64,000 nt of DNA. It comes from Pseudobowmanella sp964228145. Lineage in GTDB: Bacteria > Pseudomonadota > Gammaproteobacteria > Enterobacterales > Alteromonadaceae. Each line of letters starts with the position of its first letter. Within the stretch, counting starts at the first letter, position 1. Positions 54,539 to 63,473 of the stretch are shown here, in pieces. Both the position numbers and the translations under genes were made by a program. The notes under the pieces are model-generated. The model was not told the DNA's origin. It worked only from the letters and a program-made list of their open reading frames with translations, and searched no databases. Where the stretch lies: contig CAXQZJ010000079.1 in assembly GCA_964228145.1 (NCBI GenBank), forward strand, positions 26,354 through 90,353, in the 5' to 3' direction.

Positions 54539-55207
54539 CTAGATGTTGTGTTTGGATTGTAAAAGTTGTAGCAAATCTTGTGGTGTTGAACATAGGTGAT
54601 CTGCGCCCCATTGATCAGGATCCTGATCTGGGGGAATGTAACCCCACCCAGCAAAGGCTGTTGTCATTCCTGCCGCGTTACCGGCGATAATATCCCGCTC
54701 TGCATCGCCAATGTACCAACAGTGTTCAGGCTCGCGTTGCAGTAAATTGGCTGCATATAATAATGGGGCAGGGTCAGGCTTCCGCGACGCCAGAGTATCG
54801 CCACACACAACCTGACTAACATTGTTGAACAGATCGAATTTAGGTAACAGGGCGGCGGTTTGCACGCTGGGTTTATTGGTGACAATTGCCCACTGAATGG
54901 CATGAGATTCCAACCAACCAATCATTTCAGACACACCAGCGTATAGTTGTGTAGATAACGCCAGGCATTGATCATAGCTGGATAAGAACTCTGCTCGTAG
55001 GTCGTTACGCTGTTGGTCCGTTAACTCTGGGAACCCCAAGCGTAACATACCCATGGCACCATCCGAACCCCAAGGACGCGCCAGCTCTGCATTGACTATC
55101 GGACGCTGACGCTGAATAAGCATTTTATTTAATGCCGCCAACAGATCATCGACTGTGTCAAGCAGGGTGCCATCGAGATCAAAAAGAACCGCTTGAGGTT
55201 TAATCAT
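54539..55207 (-). CDS. gph: Phosphoglycolate phosphatase
   Basis: A 222-residue HAD phosphatase. Motif I is LFDLDGTLLDT, motif II VTNKPS, and motifs III/IV are in RKPDPAPLLYAA and GDAERDIIAGNAAGM. Gph removes phosphoglycolate formed during repair of 3'-damaged DNA. The ubiG-gph linkage, with an eight-base overlap, is common in gammaproteobacteria and supports Gph over the near-identical MupP type. The frame ends before the nrdA upstream region. Confidence 0.88.
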   Translation of the reverse strand: MIKPQAVLFDLDGTLLDTVDDLLAALNKMLIQRQRPIVNAELARPWGSDGAMGMLRLGFPELTDQQRNDLRAEFLSSYDQCLALSTQLYAGVSEMIGWLESHAIQWAIVTNKPSVQTAALLPKFDLFNNVSQVVCGDTLASRKPDPAPLLYAANLLQREPEHCWYIGDAERDIIAGNAAGMTTAFAGWGYIPPDQDPDQWGADHLCSTPQDLLQLLQSKHNI

Positions 55208-55916
55208 CAGCTAATTTTTTACAAACCAGCATGTAATTAACATCAACATTTTTTTCACTGAGATAAAAACTGTTGGTCAGCGGGTTCATATGTAAGCCCG
55301 TCATATGCACGACTTTAAGCCCGGCTTTTTCACACCAGCGCACCAACTCTGCTGGTTTTATAAACTTATCATGTTCATGGGTACCCGGCGGGACCAGTTT
55401 TAACAGCCGCTCTGCGGCCAAAATGGCCATCGCCCATGATTTCAGGTTTCTGTTCAAGGTTGAGAAATAGACTAATCCATGCTGATTGGCCAATTGCGCG
55501 CATGCCTGTACGACAGAAGCTGGGTCGGGAACATGCTCGAGCATTTCCATACAAGTAACGAGATCAAACTTGCCGGCCTGCTGACTGGCAAATTGCTCTG
55601 CAGTGGTTTGTTGGTAGTCCAACTCGATACCACTTTCCAACGCGTGTAAGCGGGCAACGGTTAACGAGTCCTCGGCCATATCTATGCCTGTCACATGGGC
55701 TTTACGACGTGCCATGCTTTCCGCCAAAATACCCCCGCCGCAGCCTACATCAACGATTTGCTTGCCAAACAGCCCATCGGCATGGGCCTCGATGTAATCG
55801 AGCCTCAACGGGTTAATTTGGTGCAATGGTTTAAACGCACCCTCCAGATCCCACCAGCGGCTGGCTAATGCCGAAAATTTCTCAATTTCTCGTTGGTCTA
55901 CATTAACGTCTGTCAT
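55200..55916 (-). CDS. ubiG: Ubiquinone biosynthesis O-methyltransferase UbiG
   Basis: A 238-residue SAM-dependent methyltransferase doing both O-methylations of ubiquinone synthesis. The SAM motif VDVGCGGGILAESMARR is followed by VTGIDMAEDSL, and the conserved SRWWDLEGAFKPLHQINPLR lies upstream. ATG 55916 matches the family N terminus (VDQREIEKFSALA); the frame runs to 55991 without similarity. It is divergent from gyrA. Confidence 0.95.
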   Translation of the reverse strand: MTDVNVDQREIEKFSALASRWWDLEGAFKPLHQINPLRLDYIEAHADGLFGKQIVDVGCGGGILAESMARRKAHVTGIDMAEDSLTVARLHALESGIELDYQQTTAEQFASQQAGKFDLVTCMEMLEHVPDPASVVQACAQLANQHGLVYFSTLNRNLKSWAMAILAAERLLKLVPPGTHEHDKFIKPAELVRWCEKAGLKVVHMTGLHMNPLTNSFYLSEKNVDVNYMLVCKKLADD

Positions 55917-56187
55917 ATTACAGTCCGTGATAAATTTTGATGCATTATAACCACACTGGAGTGAGTTAACAGTGTTCAGCGCAAAACCCACCAGACAGGG
56001 AGAGCTTAATTTGAAACAGGCTGGTTATTCTTTGAGCAAAGTCAGCCAGATTGGACTTAACCTCTGTAATTTTCCTCCGGTTATTGATAGACTCACGCGA
56101 CTAAAACAAGGTTTTTTAACTCTCTGTCAGTGGCGGGTATATGCCAGTGAACAGAGTACATAACAATAATTAGGGACAAGGCTGTAT

Positions 56188-58860
56188 ATGACAGATCACG
56201 CCAAAGAAATACTCCCCATCAATATCGAGGAAGAGTTAAAGAACTCTTATCTGGATTACGCCATGAGCGTTATCGTTGGTCGAGCATTACCTGATGTCCG
56301 GGATGGATTGAAACCAGTACACCGACGCGTATTGTTCGCGATGAACGAACTAAAAAATAACTGGAATTCGTCCTATAAGAAGTCAGCCCGTGTGGTGGGT
56401 GACGTGATAGGTAAATATCACCCTCATGGCGATTCTGCGGTTTATGACACCATAGTGCGATTGGCCCAGCCGTTCTCCTTACGTTATATGCTGGTCGATG
56501 GTCAGGGTAACTTCGGTTCCGTTGACGGTGACTCTGCGGCGGCGATGCGATACACCGAAGTACGCATGGCGAAGATCTCCCATGAACTATTGGCCGATCT
56601 TGATAAAGAAACCGTTAACTTCGTACCCAACTATGATGGCACCGAACATATTCCGGAAGTGTTACCAACGAAGGTACCGAATTTATTGGTGAATGGTTCA
56701 TCGGGTATTGCAGTGGGCATGGCCACCAATATTCCACCCCATAACCTAACTGAAGTGGTCAATGGCTGCATTGCCATGATCAACAACCCCGACTTAACCA
56801 TCGAGGAGTTGATCGAACTGATTCCCGGACCGGACTTCCCAACTGCAGCTATTATCAGTGGTCGCAAAGGTATCGAAGAAGCCTACCGAACGGGCCGTGG
56901 CAAGATTTACTTGCGAGCCCGGGCAGAGATTGAAACCGAAGATAACGGCAAAGAGACTATCATAGTTACCGAAATTCCTTATCAGGTTAACAAGGCACGA
57001 TTGATCGAAAAAATCGCTGAGTTAGTTAAGGAAAAACGGATAGAAGGTATCTCGGCACTGCGCGATGAGTCTGATAAAGACGGTATGCGCATTGTTATTG
57101 AAGTTAAACGTAACGAATCTGCGGAAGTTTTACTTAATCATTTATATGCCAACACACAAATGCAAACTGTGTTCGGTATCAACATGGTTGCGCTGGATAA
57201 TAACCAACCTCGTGTATTCAACCTCAAAGATATTCTCGAAGCCTTTATATTGCACCGTCGCGAGGTTGTAACCCGCCGTACAGTATACGAACTTCGTAAA
57301 GCCCGTGATCGTGCCCACATCCTCGAAGGTTTAGCCATCGCGTTGGCCAATATTGATGAGATCATCGAACTTATCAAAGCATCGGGCAGCCCAGCAGACG
57401 CCAAAGCATCACTGACGGCCCGTGGTTGGCAATTAGGTGATGTTGCCGAAATGCTTGAGCGCGCGGGTGTAGATGCGGCTCGTCCGGATTGGTTAGAGCC
57501 AGAATTTGGCGTGCGTGAAGGCCAGTACTTCCTGACTGAACAACAAGCTCAGGCAATCCTCGATCTGCGTCTGCATAAGTTAACCGGCCTGGAACATGAA
57601 AAAATTCTTGCCGAATACCGTGAATTACTCGAGTTAATCGCTGAGCTGATGCTGATTCTGTCCAGCCCGGAGCGTTTGATGGAAGTGATTCGGGAAGAGT
57701 TAGAGGCCATCCGTGATGAATACGGTGATGAGCGTCGAACAGAGATTACTCATGCCTCTCATGATATCGACATTGAAGATTTGATTGAGCAGGAAGATGT
57801 TGTTGTCACGCTTTCTCATGAAGGCTATGTGAAGTATCAGAAGCTTGCCGATTACGAAGCACAGCGTCGGGGTGGTAAAGGCAAATCAGCAACCAAGATG
57901 AAAGATGAAGACTTCATCGAACGTTTATTGGTGGCCAATACCCATGACCATATTCTGTGTTTCTCAACGCGAGGGCGCCTATATTGGCTGAAGACCTATC
58001 AGCTTCCGCTGGCCAGTCGAAACGCCCGCGGACGTCCTATCGTTAATATTTTGCCACTGGAAGAAGGTGAGCGAATCACTGCAATTCTGCCGATTCAGGA
58101 ATTTGAAGAAGGCAAATATGTGTTGATGGCTACAGCGGCAGGTACGGTCAAGAAAACGGAACTGACCCAATACTCACGTCCTCGCTCAAATGGCATCATT
58201 GCCGTGAACCTGAACGAAGGGGATGAACTGATTGGCGTTGCGATTACTCACGGTGATGACGACATTATGTTGTTCTCTGATGAAGGTAAGGTTGTTCGCT
58301 TCAATGAGAAATTGCGTGATGCTGAAACCGGTCAGGTAAAACTGGATCCGGAAACCGGTGAAGAATTATATGCGTTACGCCCTATGGGTCGTACGGCCAC
58401 CGGTGTCCGTGGTATCAGGCTTCAGGAAGGACAAAAAGTTGTGTCCCTGATTGTTCCAAGAGGTGACGGTGCTATTCTGACTGCCACCGAAAACGGCTAT
58501 GGAAAGCGTACTCCACTTGCGGATTACCCGGCCAAGAGCCGTGCAACCCAAGGTGTGGTGTCGATCAAAGTATCGGAGCGTAACGGTAAAGTTGTCGGTG
58601 CTGTACAGGTCGATGATAACGATGAAATCATGTTGATTAGCGATGCTGGAACCTTGGTACGTACCCGTGTCAGCGAAGTATCAACCGTGGGTCGAAACAC
58701 CCAGGGCGTGCGATTGATTCGCACCGCTGAAGATGAATTCGTAGTAGGCTTACAACGCATCGATGAAGTCGTTGAAGAGCAAACTGACGACGATGAGTCA
58801 GCGGAGCAACCAGATACCTCGCAAGCCGAGGCCACAACTGGCGAGTCTGACGCACAGTAA
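56188..58860 (+). CDS. gyrA: DNA gyrase subunit A
   Basis: An 890-residue type II topoisomerase subunit that cuts and rejoins DNA during negative supercoiling. The catalytic tyrosine is Tyr122 (AAAMRYTEVR). The quinolone-resistance-determining region is wild type, with Ser83 and Asp87 in GDSAVYDT. The C-terminal beta-pinwheel includes the GyrA box (QRRGGKG), and an acidic tail ends the protein. The conserved ubiG-gyrA neighbourhood is retained. It ends at a strong terminator. Confidence 0.98.
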   Translation: MTDHAKEILPINIEEELKNSYLDYAMSVIVGRALPDVRDGLKPVHRRVLFAMNELKNNWNSSYKKSARVVGDVIGKYHPHGDSAVYDTIVRLAQPFSLRYMLVDGQGNFGSVDGDSAAAMRYTEVRMAKISHELLADLDKETVNFVPNYDGTEHIPEVLPTKVPNLLVNGSSGIAVGMATNIPPHNLTEVVNGCIAMINNPDLTIEELIELIPGPDFPTAAIISGRKGIEEAYRTGRGKIYLRARAEIETEDNGKETIIVTEIPYQVNKARLIEKIAELVKEKRIEGISALRDESDKDGMRIVIEVKRNESAEVLLNHLYANTQMQTVFGINMVALDNNQPRVFNLKDILEAFILHRREVVTRRTVYELRKARDRAHILEGLAIALANIDEIIELIKASGSPADAKASLTARGWQLGDVAEMLERAGVDAARPDWLEPEFGVREGQYFLTEQQAQAILDLRLHKLTGLEHEKILAEYRELLELIAELMLILSSPERLMEVIREELEAIRDEYGDERRTEITHASHDIDIEDLIEQEDVVVTLSHEGYVKYQKLADYEAQRRGGKGKSATKMKDEDFIERLLVANTHDHILCFSTRGRLYWLKTYQLPLASRNARGRPIVNILPLEEGERITAILPIQEFEEGKYVLMATAAGTVKKTELTQYSRPRSNGIIAVNLNEGDELIGVAITHGDDDIMLFSDEGKVVRFNEKLRDAETGQVKLDPETGEELYALRPMGRTATGVRGIRLQEGQKVVSLIVPRGDGAILTATENGYGKRTPLADYPAKSRATQGVVSIKVSERNGKVVGAVQVDDNDEIMLISDAGTLVRTRVSEVSTVGRNTQGVRLIRTAEDEFVVGLQRIDEVVEEQTDDDESAEQPDTSQAEATTGESDAQ

Positions 58861-58861
58861 T

Positions 58862-58892
58862 AAAAAACGAGCGGTTAACCCGCTCGTTTTTG
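58862..58892 (+). terminator. Rho-independent terminator after gyrA
   Basis: CGAGCGG/CCGCTCG stem with a five-base loop, A-run before and T-run after, one base past the gyrA stop. Confidence 0.93.
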
Positions 58893-58929
58893 TTTTGATT
58901 GTTCACTTATTCCCTTTTGAGAGTTAGAT

Positions 58930-60012
58930 ATGACAACCGTGTATAACTTTTGTGCTGGTCCTGCGATGCTTCCTCGTGACGTCATGCAGCAAGCACAGCA
59001 AGAATTTATTAATTGGCAGGGGATAGGTAGCTCAGTGATGGAAATCAGTCACCGTAGCCCTGAGTTCCTCGACGTAGCCGCCCAGGCTGAACAAGACCTG
59101 CGTGACCTGATGAAGGTGCCGGATAACTACAAAGTGTTATTTATGCATGGTGGTGGTCGTGGTCAATTTTCCGCGGTACCACTTAATTTAGCAACGCGTG
59201 ACGCTCAAGCTGATTATTTGGTCAGCGGTAGTTGGTCGGATACGGCCGTGATTGAAGCGCAAAAGTATCTCAAAGTAAATGTAGTATCACGTCATCAGAA
59301 GGTCGATGGTAAATTTACCCTGACTGATCCGGCAAGCTGGCAACTAGCAAGCGATGCCGCATATTTTCATTACTGCCCAAATGAAACAGTGGACGGCATC
59401 GAAATGCATCAGGTACCTGACGTTAATGTGCCCATTGTCGCGGACATGTCGTCGTGTATTTTGTCTAAGACCATCAATGTGAGTGACTACGGTGTTATCT
59501 ATGCCGGCGCACAAAAAAACATCGGCCCATCAGGTTTGGCGGTAGTGATTGTCCGCGAGGATTTGCTCAATGCCGGGCGCCCAGATATTCCGTGTATTTT
59601 TGATTACGCAGAGCAGGCTAAACAGGGGTCTATGTTAAATACGCCACCCACATACGCTTGGTATTTAGCCGGCTTGGTATTTAAGTGGCTTAAACAAAAC
59701 GGTGGTGTTGCAGCAATGGAGCAGACCAACGCGCAAAAAGCTGCGTTGCTCTATAGCTGTATCGATAGTTCAGACTTTTATCTTAATCAGGTCGATAATG
59801 CTTATCGATCCCGGATGAATGTGCCGTTTCAACTCGCCGATGAGCGTTTAGACAAAACCTTCCTTGCTGAGTCAGAACAACAAGGTTTAGTCGCGCTGAA
59901 GGGCCACCGGTCGGTAGGCGGAATGCGCGCCAGTATCTATAACGCAATGCCGCTTGAAGGGGTCGTTGCACTTACAGAATTTATGCAAGATTTTGCCAGG
60001 AGGCATGGTTAG
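58930..60012 (+). CDS. serC: Phosphoserine aminotransferase
   Basis: A 360-residue PLP enzyme converting 3-phosphohydroxypyruvate to phosphoserine, and acting in pyridoxine synthesis. The PLP lysine is in YAGAQKNIGPSGL, and the FCAGPAMLP and FMHGGGRGQFSAVP motifs are typical. It starts 37 bases after the gyrA terminator, overlaps aroA by one base, and forms the conserved serC-aroA pair. Confidence 0.97.
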   Translation: MTTVYNFCAGPAMLPRDVMQQAQQEFINWQGIGSSVMEISHRSPEFLDVAAQAEQDLRDLMKVPDNYKVLFMHGGGRGQFSAVPLNLATRDAQADYLVSGSWSDTAVIEAQKYLKVNVVSRHQKVDGKFTLTDPASWQLASDAAYFHYCPNETVDGIEMHQVPDVNVPIVADMSSCILSKTINVSDYGVIYAGAQKNIGPSGLAVVIVREDLLNAGRPDIPCIFDYAEQAKQGSMLNTPPTYAWYLAGLVFKWLKQNGGVAAMEQTNAQKAALLYSCIDSSDFYLNQVDNAYRSRMNVPFQLADERLDKTFLAESEQQGLVALKGHRSVGGMRASIYNAMPLEGVVALTEFMQDFARRHG

Positions 60013-61295
60013 TGGAGCAGTTAACACTAAAACCTATCCAACATGTTCAAGGCACGGTGAACGTGCCAGGTTCAAAAAGCTTATCAAACCGGGCGCTGTT
60101 ATTAGCTGCGTTAGCTGAGGGGCAAACCCATCTGACTAACCTGTTAGACAGTGATGATATTCGTCACATGCTAAACGCTTTGACTAAGCTGGGCGTGACC
60201 TATCGGCTTTCTGAGTGCAAAACCCAATGTTGGGTAACGGGGAATGGCGGTGCGTTCAAGGTTACTGAGCCGGTAGAATTGTATTTGGGGAATGCCGGCA
60301 CGGCAGTGAGACCTTTATGTGCCGTATTGGCAGCCAGCCAGGGAGAATTTACCCTAACCGGTGAGCCGCGGATGGAAGAAAGACCGATTGCGCCCTTGAT
60401 CGATGCCCTAACCGCAGCTGGTGCGGACATTCAGTGCCATAAAAATCCCGGCTTTGTACCTATGACGATTAGAGGTACGGCAATCGATGGTAATGCCCTG
60501 CAAATTGACGGCACGTTATCGAGCCAGTTTTTGACCGCACTGTTAATGGCCGCGCCATTGCTGGACCAACAGGTCAACATCGAAATAAACGGCGAGTTAG
60601 TGTCAAAGCCCTATATCGATATAACACTCGATACCATGCAAAAATTTGGTGTCGAAGTGGTTAATCATAATTACCAACGTTTCGAAGTTGCTAAGGGTCA
60701 GCGTTATCGTGCGCCTGAGCAATTTTTGGTAGAAGGTGATGCATCTTCTGCCTCGTACTTTCTCGCTGCTGGTGCAATTAAAGGCGGCCCAGTCAGAGTG
60801 ACAGGGGTTGGTAAGCAATCGATCCAGGGCGATATACGCTTTGCCGACGCGTTGCAAGCGATGGGGGCTGAGGTTATTTGGGGGAATGATTTTATCGAAG
60901 TTCGAGGTGGCTCTTTGCGGGGGATCGATATGGATTTCAATCATATTCCAGACGCGGCTATGACCATTGCAACCACTGCCTTGTTTGCTAAAGGCCAAAC
61001 CCGACTGACGAATATTTATACCTGGCGTCTAAAAGAAACAGATCGTATTGCAGCGATGGCGACGGAATTGAAAAAGGTTGGTGCACACATTGAAGAGGGT
61101 GAGGACTACCTGGTAGTCACGCCACCTGAGCAACTTCAGCACGCTGAGATAGACACCTACAATGATCACCGAATGGCCATGTGTTTTTCTCTCGTTGCAT
61201 TGAGTGATACCCCAGTGACAATAAACGATCCCGGCTGTACAGCAAAAACGTTCCCGGATTTCTTTCAGCGTCTACAGTCAATTAGTCATACATAA
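60012..61295 (+). CDS. aroA: 3-phosphoshikimate 1-carboxyvinyltransferase (EPSP synthase)
   Basis: A 427-residue EPSP synthase joining shikimate-3-phosphate and PEP in aromatic synthesis. Motifs PGSKSLSNRALLLAALA, the LGNAGTAVRPL loop and YNDHRMAMCFSL are intact, with Gly96-type sensitivity residues of the class I (glyphosate-sensitive) kind. It starts at GTG 60012 with AGGAGG upstream, overlapping the last base of the serC stop. Confidence 0.96.
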   Translation: MEQLTLKPIQHVQGTVNVPGSKSLSNRALLLAALAEGQTHLTNLLDSDDIRHMLNALTKLGVTYRLSECKTQCWVTGNGGAFKVTEPVELYLGNAGTAVRPLCAVLAASQGEFTLTGEPRMEERPIAPLIDALTAAGADIQCHKNPGFVPMTIRGTAIDGNALQIDGTLSSQFLTALLMAAPLLDQQVNIEINGELVSKPYIDITLDTMQKFGVEVVNHNYQRFEVAKGQRYRAPEQFLVEGDASSASYFLAAGAIKGGPVRVTGVGKQSIQGDIRFADALQAMGAEVIWGNDFIEVRGGSLRGIDMDFNHIPDAAMTIATTALFAKGQTRLTNIYTWRLKETDRIAAMATELKKVGAHIEEGEDYLVVTPPEQLQHAEIDTYNDHRMAMCFSLVALSDTPVTINDPGCTAKTFPDFFQRLQSISHT

Positions 61296-61311
61296 CCGTC
61301 AAAGCCGGCAC

Positions 61312-62421
61312 TTACTTTTTGGCAGTAGTCGCCGGCTTAAATACTGACATGATCGCGCTGGTCTTGTTGCCGCCTGCCTCAGAAGCACCAGCAATAACGT
61401 AAACCTTGCCGTCAATACTGAGCGCGCCAAGACCATGTCGAGGCTCTGGCATCTGACTGACAGACTGCCAGCTGTCGCCAGCTATATCGTATTCCCACAC
61501 ATCAGAATATACGCCGCCACCATCGTTAAAATACTCGCCGCCAAATACGTAAATGTGTTCACCTGTTACAGCGCAGGCTAAACCACCTTGAGCGGCCGGA
61601 AGCGGTGCGAGGGTTTGCCATTCACCACTGGTAAAGTTATAAGCCTCGTGAGAAGACAGGTTCCCGCTTGTCACCGTTCTGCCGCCTATGGTGTGAAGCT
61701 TGCCTTTGGTGTTTACCGCACAGGCACTGTTTCTGGCTGTGGGTACTGCAGGTCCCATCGACCATGACAGGGTCTTGGGACTGAATATGTAATGGGTATC
61801 AACGTCCGTTTGATCGTTCCAGTTGCTGTTTCTATCTGCGCTAACGGGCGTTCGTCCCGTAACCAAGTGTACTTTACCGTCATTCACAGCACTAAGGGTT
61901 TCAGCAAGTGGTGCCGGTAGCTTAGCGATTTTTTTCCAGCTCCCGTTAATCAAGGCATTACCTGGTTTATCTGCCACCAGTTCCATTACATCCAGACTAT
62001 TGTGCCAGGCGCCATTACCATCAAGAGTAAATCCACCAAAAGAGAGTAAGCGTCCCTCAACAACCACTAACATAGGATGGTGACGTTGCTCTGGCAGTTT
62101 TGGTCCTTCTTTCCAACTTTTGTCTTTAAGGCTGTATACGACCACCCGGTCAGACACGCCAATAGGATTCTCATCAACATCAGGCGACAAGCCCCCAGCA
62201 ACCACGATGTGATCCTCAAAAACGGTAGGATAAATCTCCTGCACTCGATAAGGTAAAGGTGAGGCAAGGTGCCATTGTTCAGCAAGCGCAACGTCTTTAC
62301 TGATTGCAGGTAATGCAATAGCAACCAAACAAGCGCTTAGCCCGTGTTTGATATTTATCAGAATGACAGAGAGATTGAAAATAATATCCTTTGAGGCGCC
62401 ATTTTTACTGTTTTTCATCAT
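61312..62421 (-). CDS. Kelch-repeat protein, probably exported
   Basis: A protein of about 369 residues with several Kelch blades, shown by repeated hydrophobic-Gly-Gly units such as IVVAGGLS, LLSFGGFT, LHTIGGRT, IYVFGGEY and VYVIAGAS, each followed by a Trp-containing strand. This predicts a six-bladed beta propeller. An N-terminal hydrophobic stretch (about 12-40, with ACLVAIALPAIS) looks like a signal peptide or anchor. No catalytic or sialidase-type residues can be named. The start is uncertain among Met codons at 62445, 62421 and 62418; none has a clear ribosome binding site. It is inserted, in reverse, between aroA and cmk. Confidence 0.82.
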   Translation of the reverse strand: MMKNSKNGASKDIIFNLSVILINIKHGLSACLVAIALPAISKDVALAEQWHLASPLPYRVQEIYPTVFEDHIVVAGGLSPDVDENPIGVSDRVVVYSLKDKSWKEGPKLPEQRHHPMLVVVEGRLLSFGGFTLDGNGAWHNSLDVMELVADKPGNALINGSWKKIAKLPAPLAETLSAVNDGKVHLVTGRTPVSADRNSNWNDQTDVDTHYIFSPKTLSWSMGPAVPTARNSACAVNTKGKLHTIGGRTVTSGNLSSHEAYNFTSGEWQTLAPLPAAQGGLACAVTGEHIYVFGGEYFNDGGGVYSDVWEYDIAGDSWQSVSQMPEPRHGLGALSIDGKVYVIAGASEAGGNKTSAIMSVFKPATTAKK

Positions 62422-62646
62422 GCTGGTCGGTGAATAGGTTGGCAAACTGAATAAAAGTTAACAGCGTCAAAGGTTCCCTGCAACTACAGCAATTTAGCTG
62501 GGGAACTTTCATGCTTTTTTCACATTCTATAGGTATTTTGCCTGCTACTTAAATTTAACCACGCGTGGGAACCGTAAATCACTCGATTACGGTGATTGCA
62601 GGATTTTTTTGACTAACTCAGCCGGACTGGCAGAGGTTAGCTTTAA

Positions 62647-62674
62647 TTGCTTATTTTTGTGTTTAACGTATAAT
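62647..62674 (+). promoter_or_regulatory. Candidate promoter for cmk-rpsA
   Basis: A perfect -10 TATAAT (62669-62674) has TTGCTT 16 bases upstream (62647-62652). It lies 31 bases before the cmk ATG and would be needed because the Kelch gene breaks the link to aroA. Confidence 0.6.
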
Positions 62675-62705
62675 GCCGCGCGATTTTTAACCTAGTGGAG
62701 TCGAG

Positions 62706-63383
62706 ATGACAGATAAGGCACCAGTAATTACGATTGATGGACCAAGCGGTGCAGGAAAAGGGACAGCAAGTACCCTGTTAGCTCGAAAATTAGGCTGGCA
62801 TTTTTTAGACAGTGGTGCGATTTATCGTGTGATGGCCGTAGCGGCCTTGCACCACCAAATTGAGGCCGATGATGAATATGGTTTGGTGCCGTTAGCGTCA
62901 AACCTCGACGTGACGTTTAACTCTCAAGAGGGAGGTTGTCAGGTCATTCTCGAAGGAGAAGACGTGACCGACACGATTCGCACAGAAGAAGTCGGTGCAA
63001 TGGCGTCAAAAGTTGCCGCATTGCCGCGGGTCCGTGAAGCATTACTGCGCCGTCAACGTGCGTTTAAAGAAGCCCCGGGGCTAATTGCAGACGGCCGTGA
63101 CATGGGCACGGTGGTTTTCCCAACTGCTGTTACCAAAGTATTTTTGACTGCCAGCGCTGAAGAGCGCGCCAGACGCCGTTATGAACAATTGAAAGCGGCC
63201 GGCCACGATGTTAATATTGCGCGTCTTTTAGACGATATAAAAGCACGCGATGAGCGTGACAGTAATCGCAGTGTTGCGCCACTTAAACCGGCGCAAGACG
63301 CATTGGTGCTGGATTCGACTGAACTCAGCATTGAACAAGTACTTGATGCAATTCTGGATTTTCATCAAAAAAAACAGGATTAG
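62706..63383 (+). CDS. cmk: Cytidylate kinase
   Basis: A 225-residue kinase phosphorylating CMP and dCMP. The P-loop GPSGAGKGTAST is near residues 12-23, followed by LDSGAIYRVMA, ADGRDMGTVVFP and the lid segment RRRYEQLKAAG. ATG 62706 has GGAGTCGAG upstream. The cmk-rpsA order is conserved. Confidence 0.97.
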   Translation: MTDKAPVITIDGPSGAGKGTASTLLARKLGWHFLDSGAIYRVMAVAALHHQIEADDEYGLVPLASNLDVTFNSQEGGCQVILEGEDVTDTIRTEEVGAMASKVAALPRVREALLRRQRAFKEAPGLIADGRDMGTVVFPTAVTKVFLTASAEERARRRYEQLKAAGHDVNIARLLDDIKARDERDSNRSVAPLKPAQDALVLDSTELSIEQVLDAILDFHQKKQD

Positions 63384-63473
63384 CTAAGAGGGGCCTGGCT
63401 TAGGAAGAGCAGGGCTTAATACCATAACCCCATGTAAACTGGATTGTTACGTGGATTTTAAATGAAGAACATC

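Noticed and set aside
55972..56163. 63-residue open frame between ubiG and gyrA
   Set aside because: No ribosome binding site, no recognisable similarity and it lies in the divergent promoter region; likely chance.
61302..61337. AAGCCGGC/GCCGGCTT inverted repeat at the aroA-Kelch junction as a terminator
   Set aside because: The loop is about 20 bases and one arm is inside the Kelch coding end; no clean T run follows on the plus strand.
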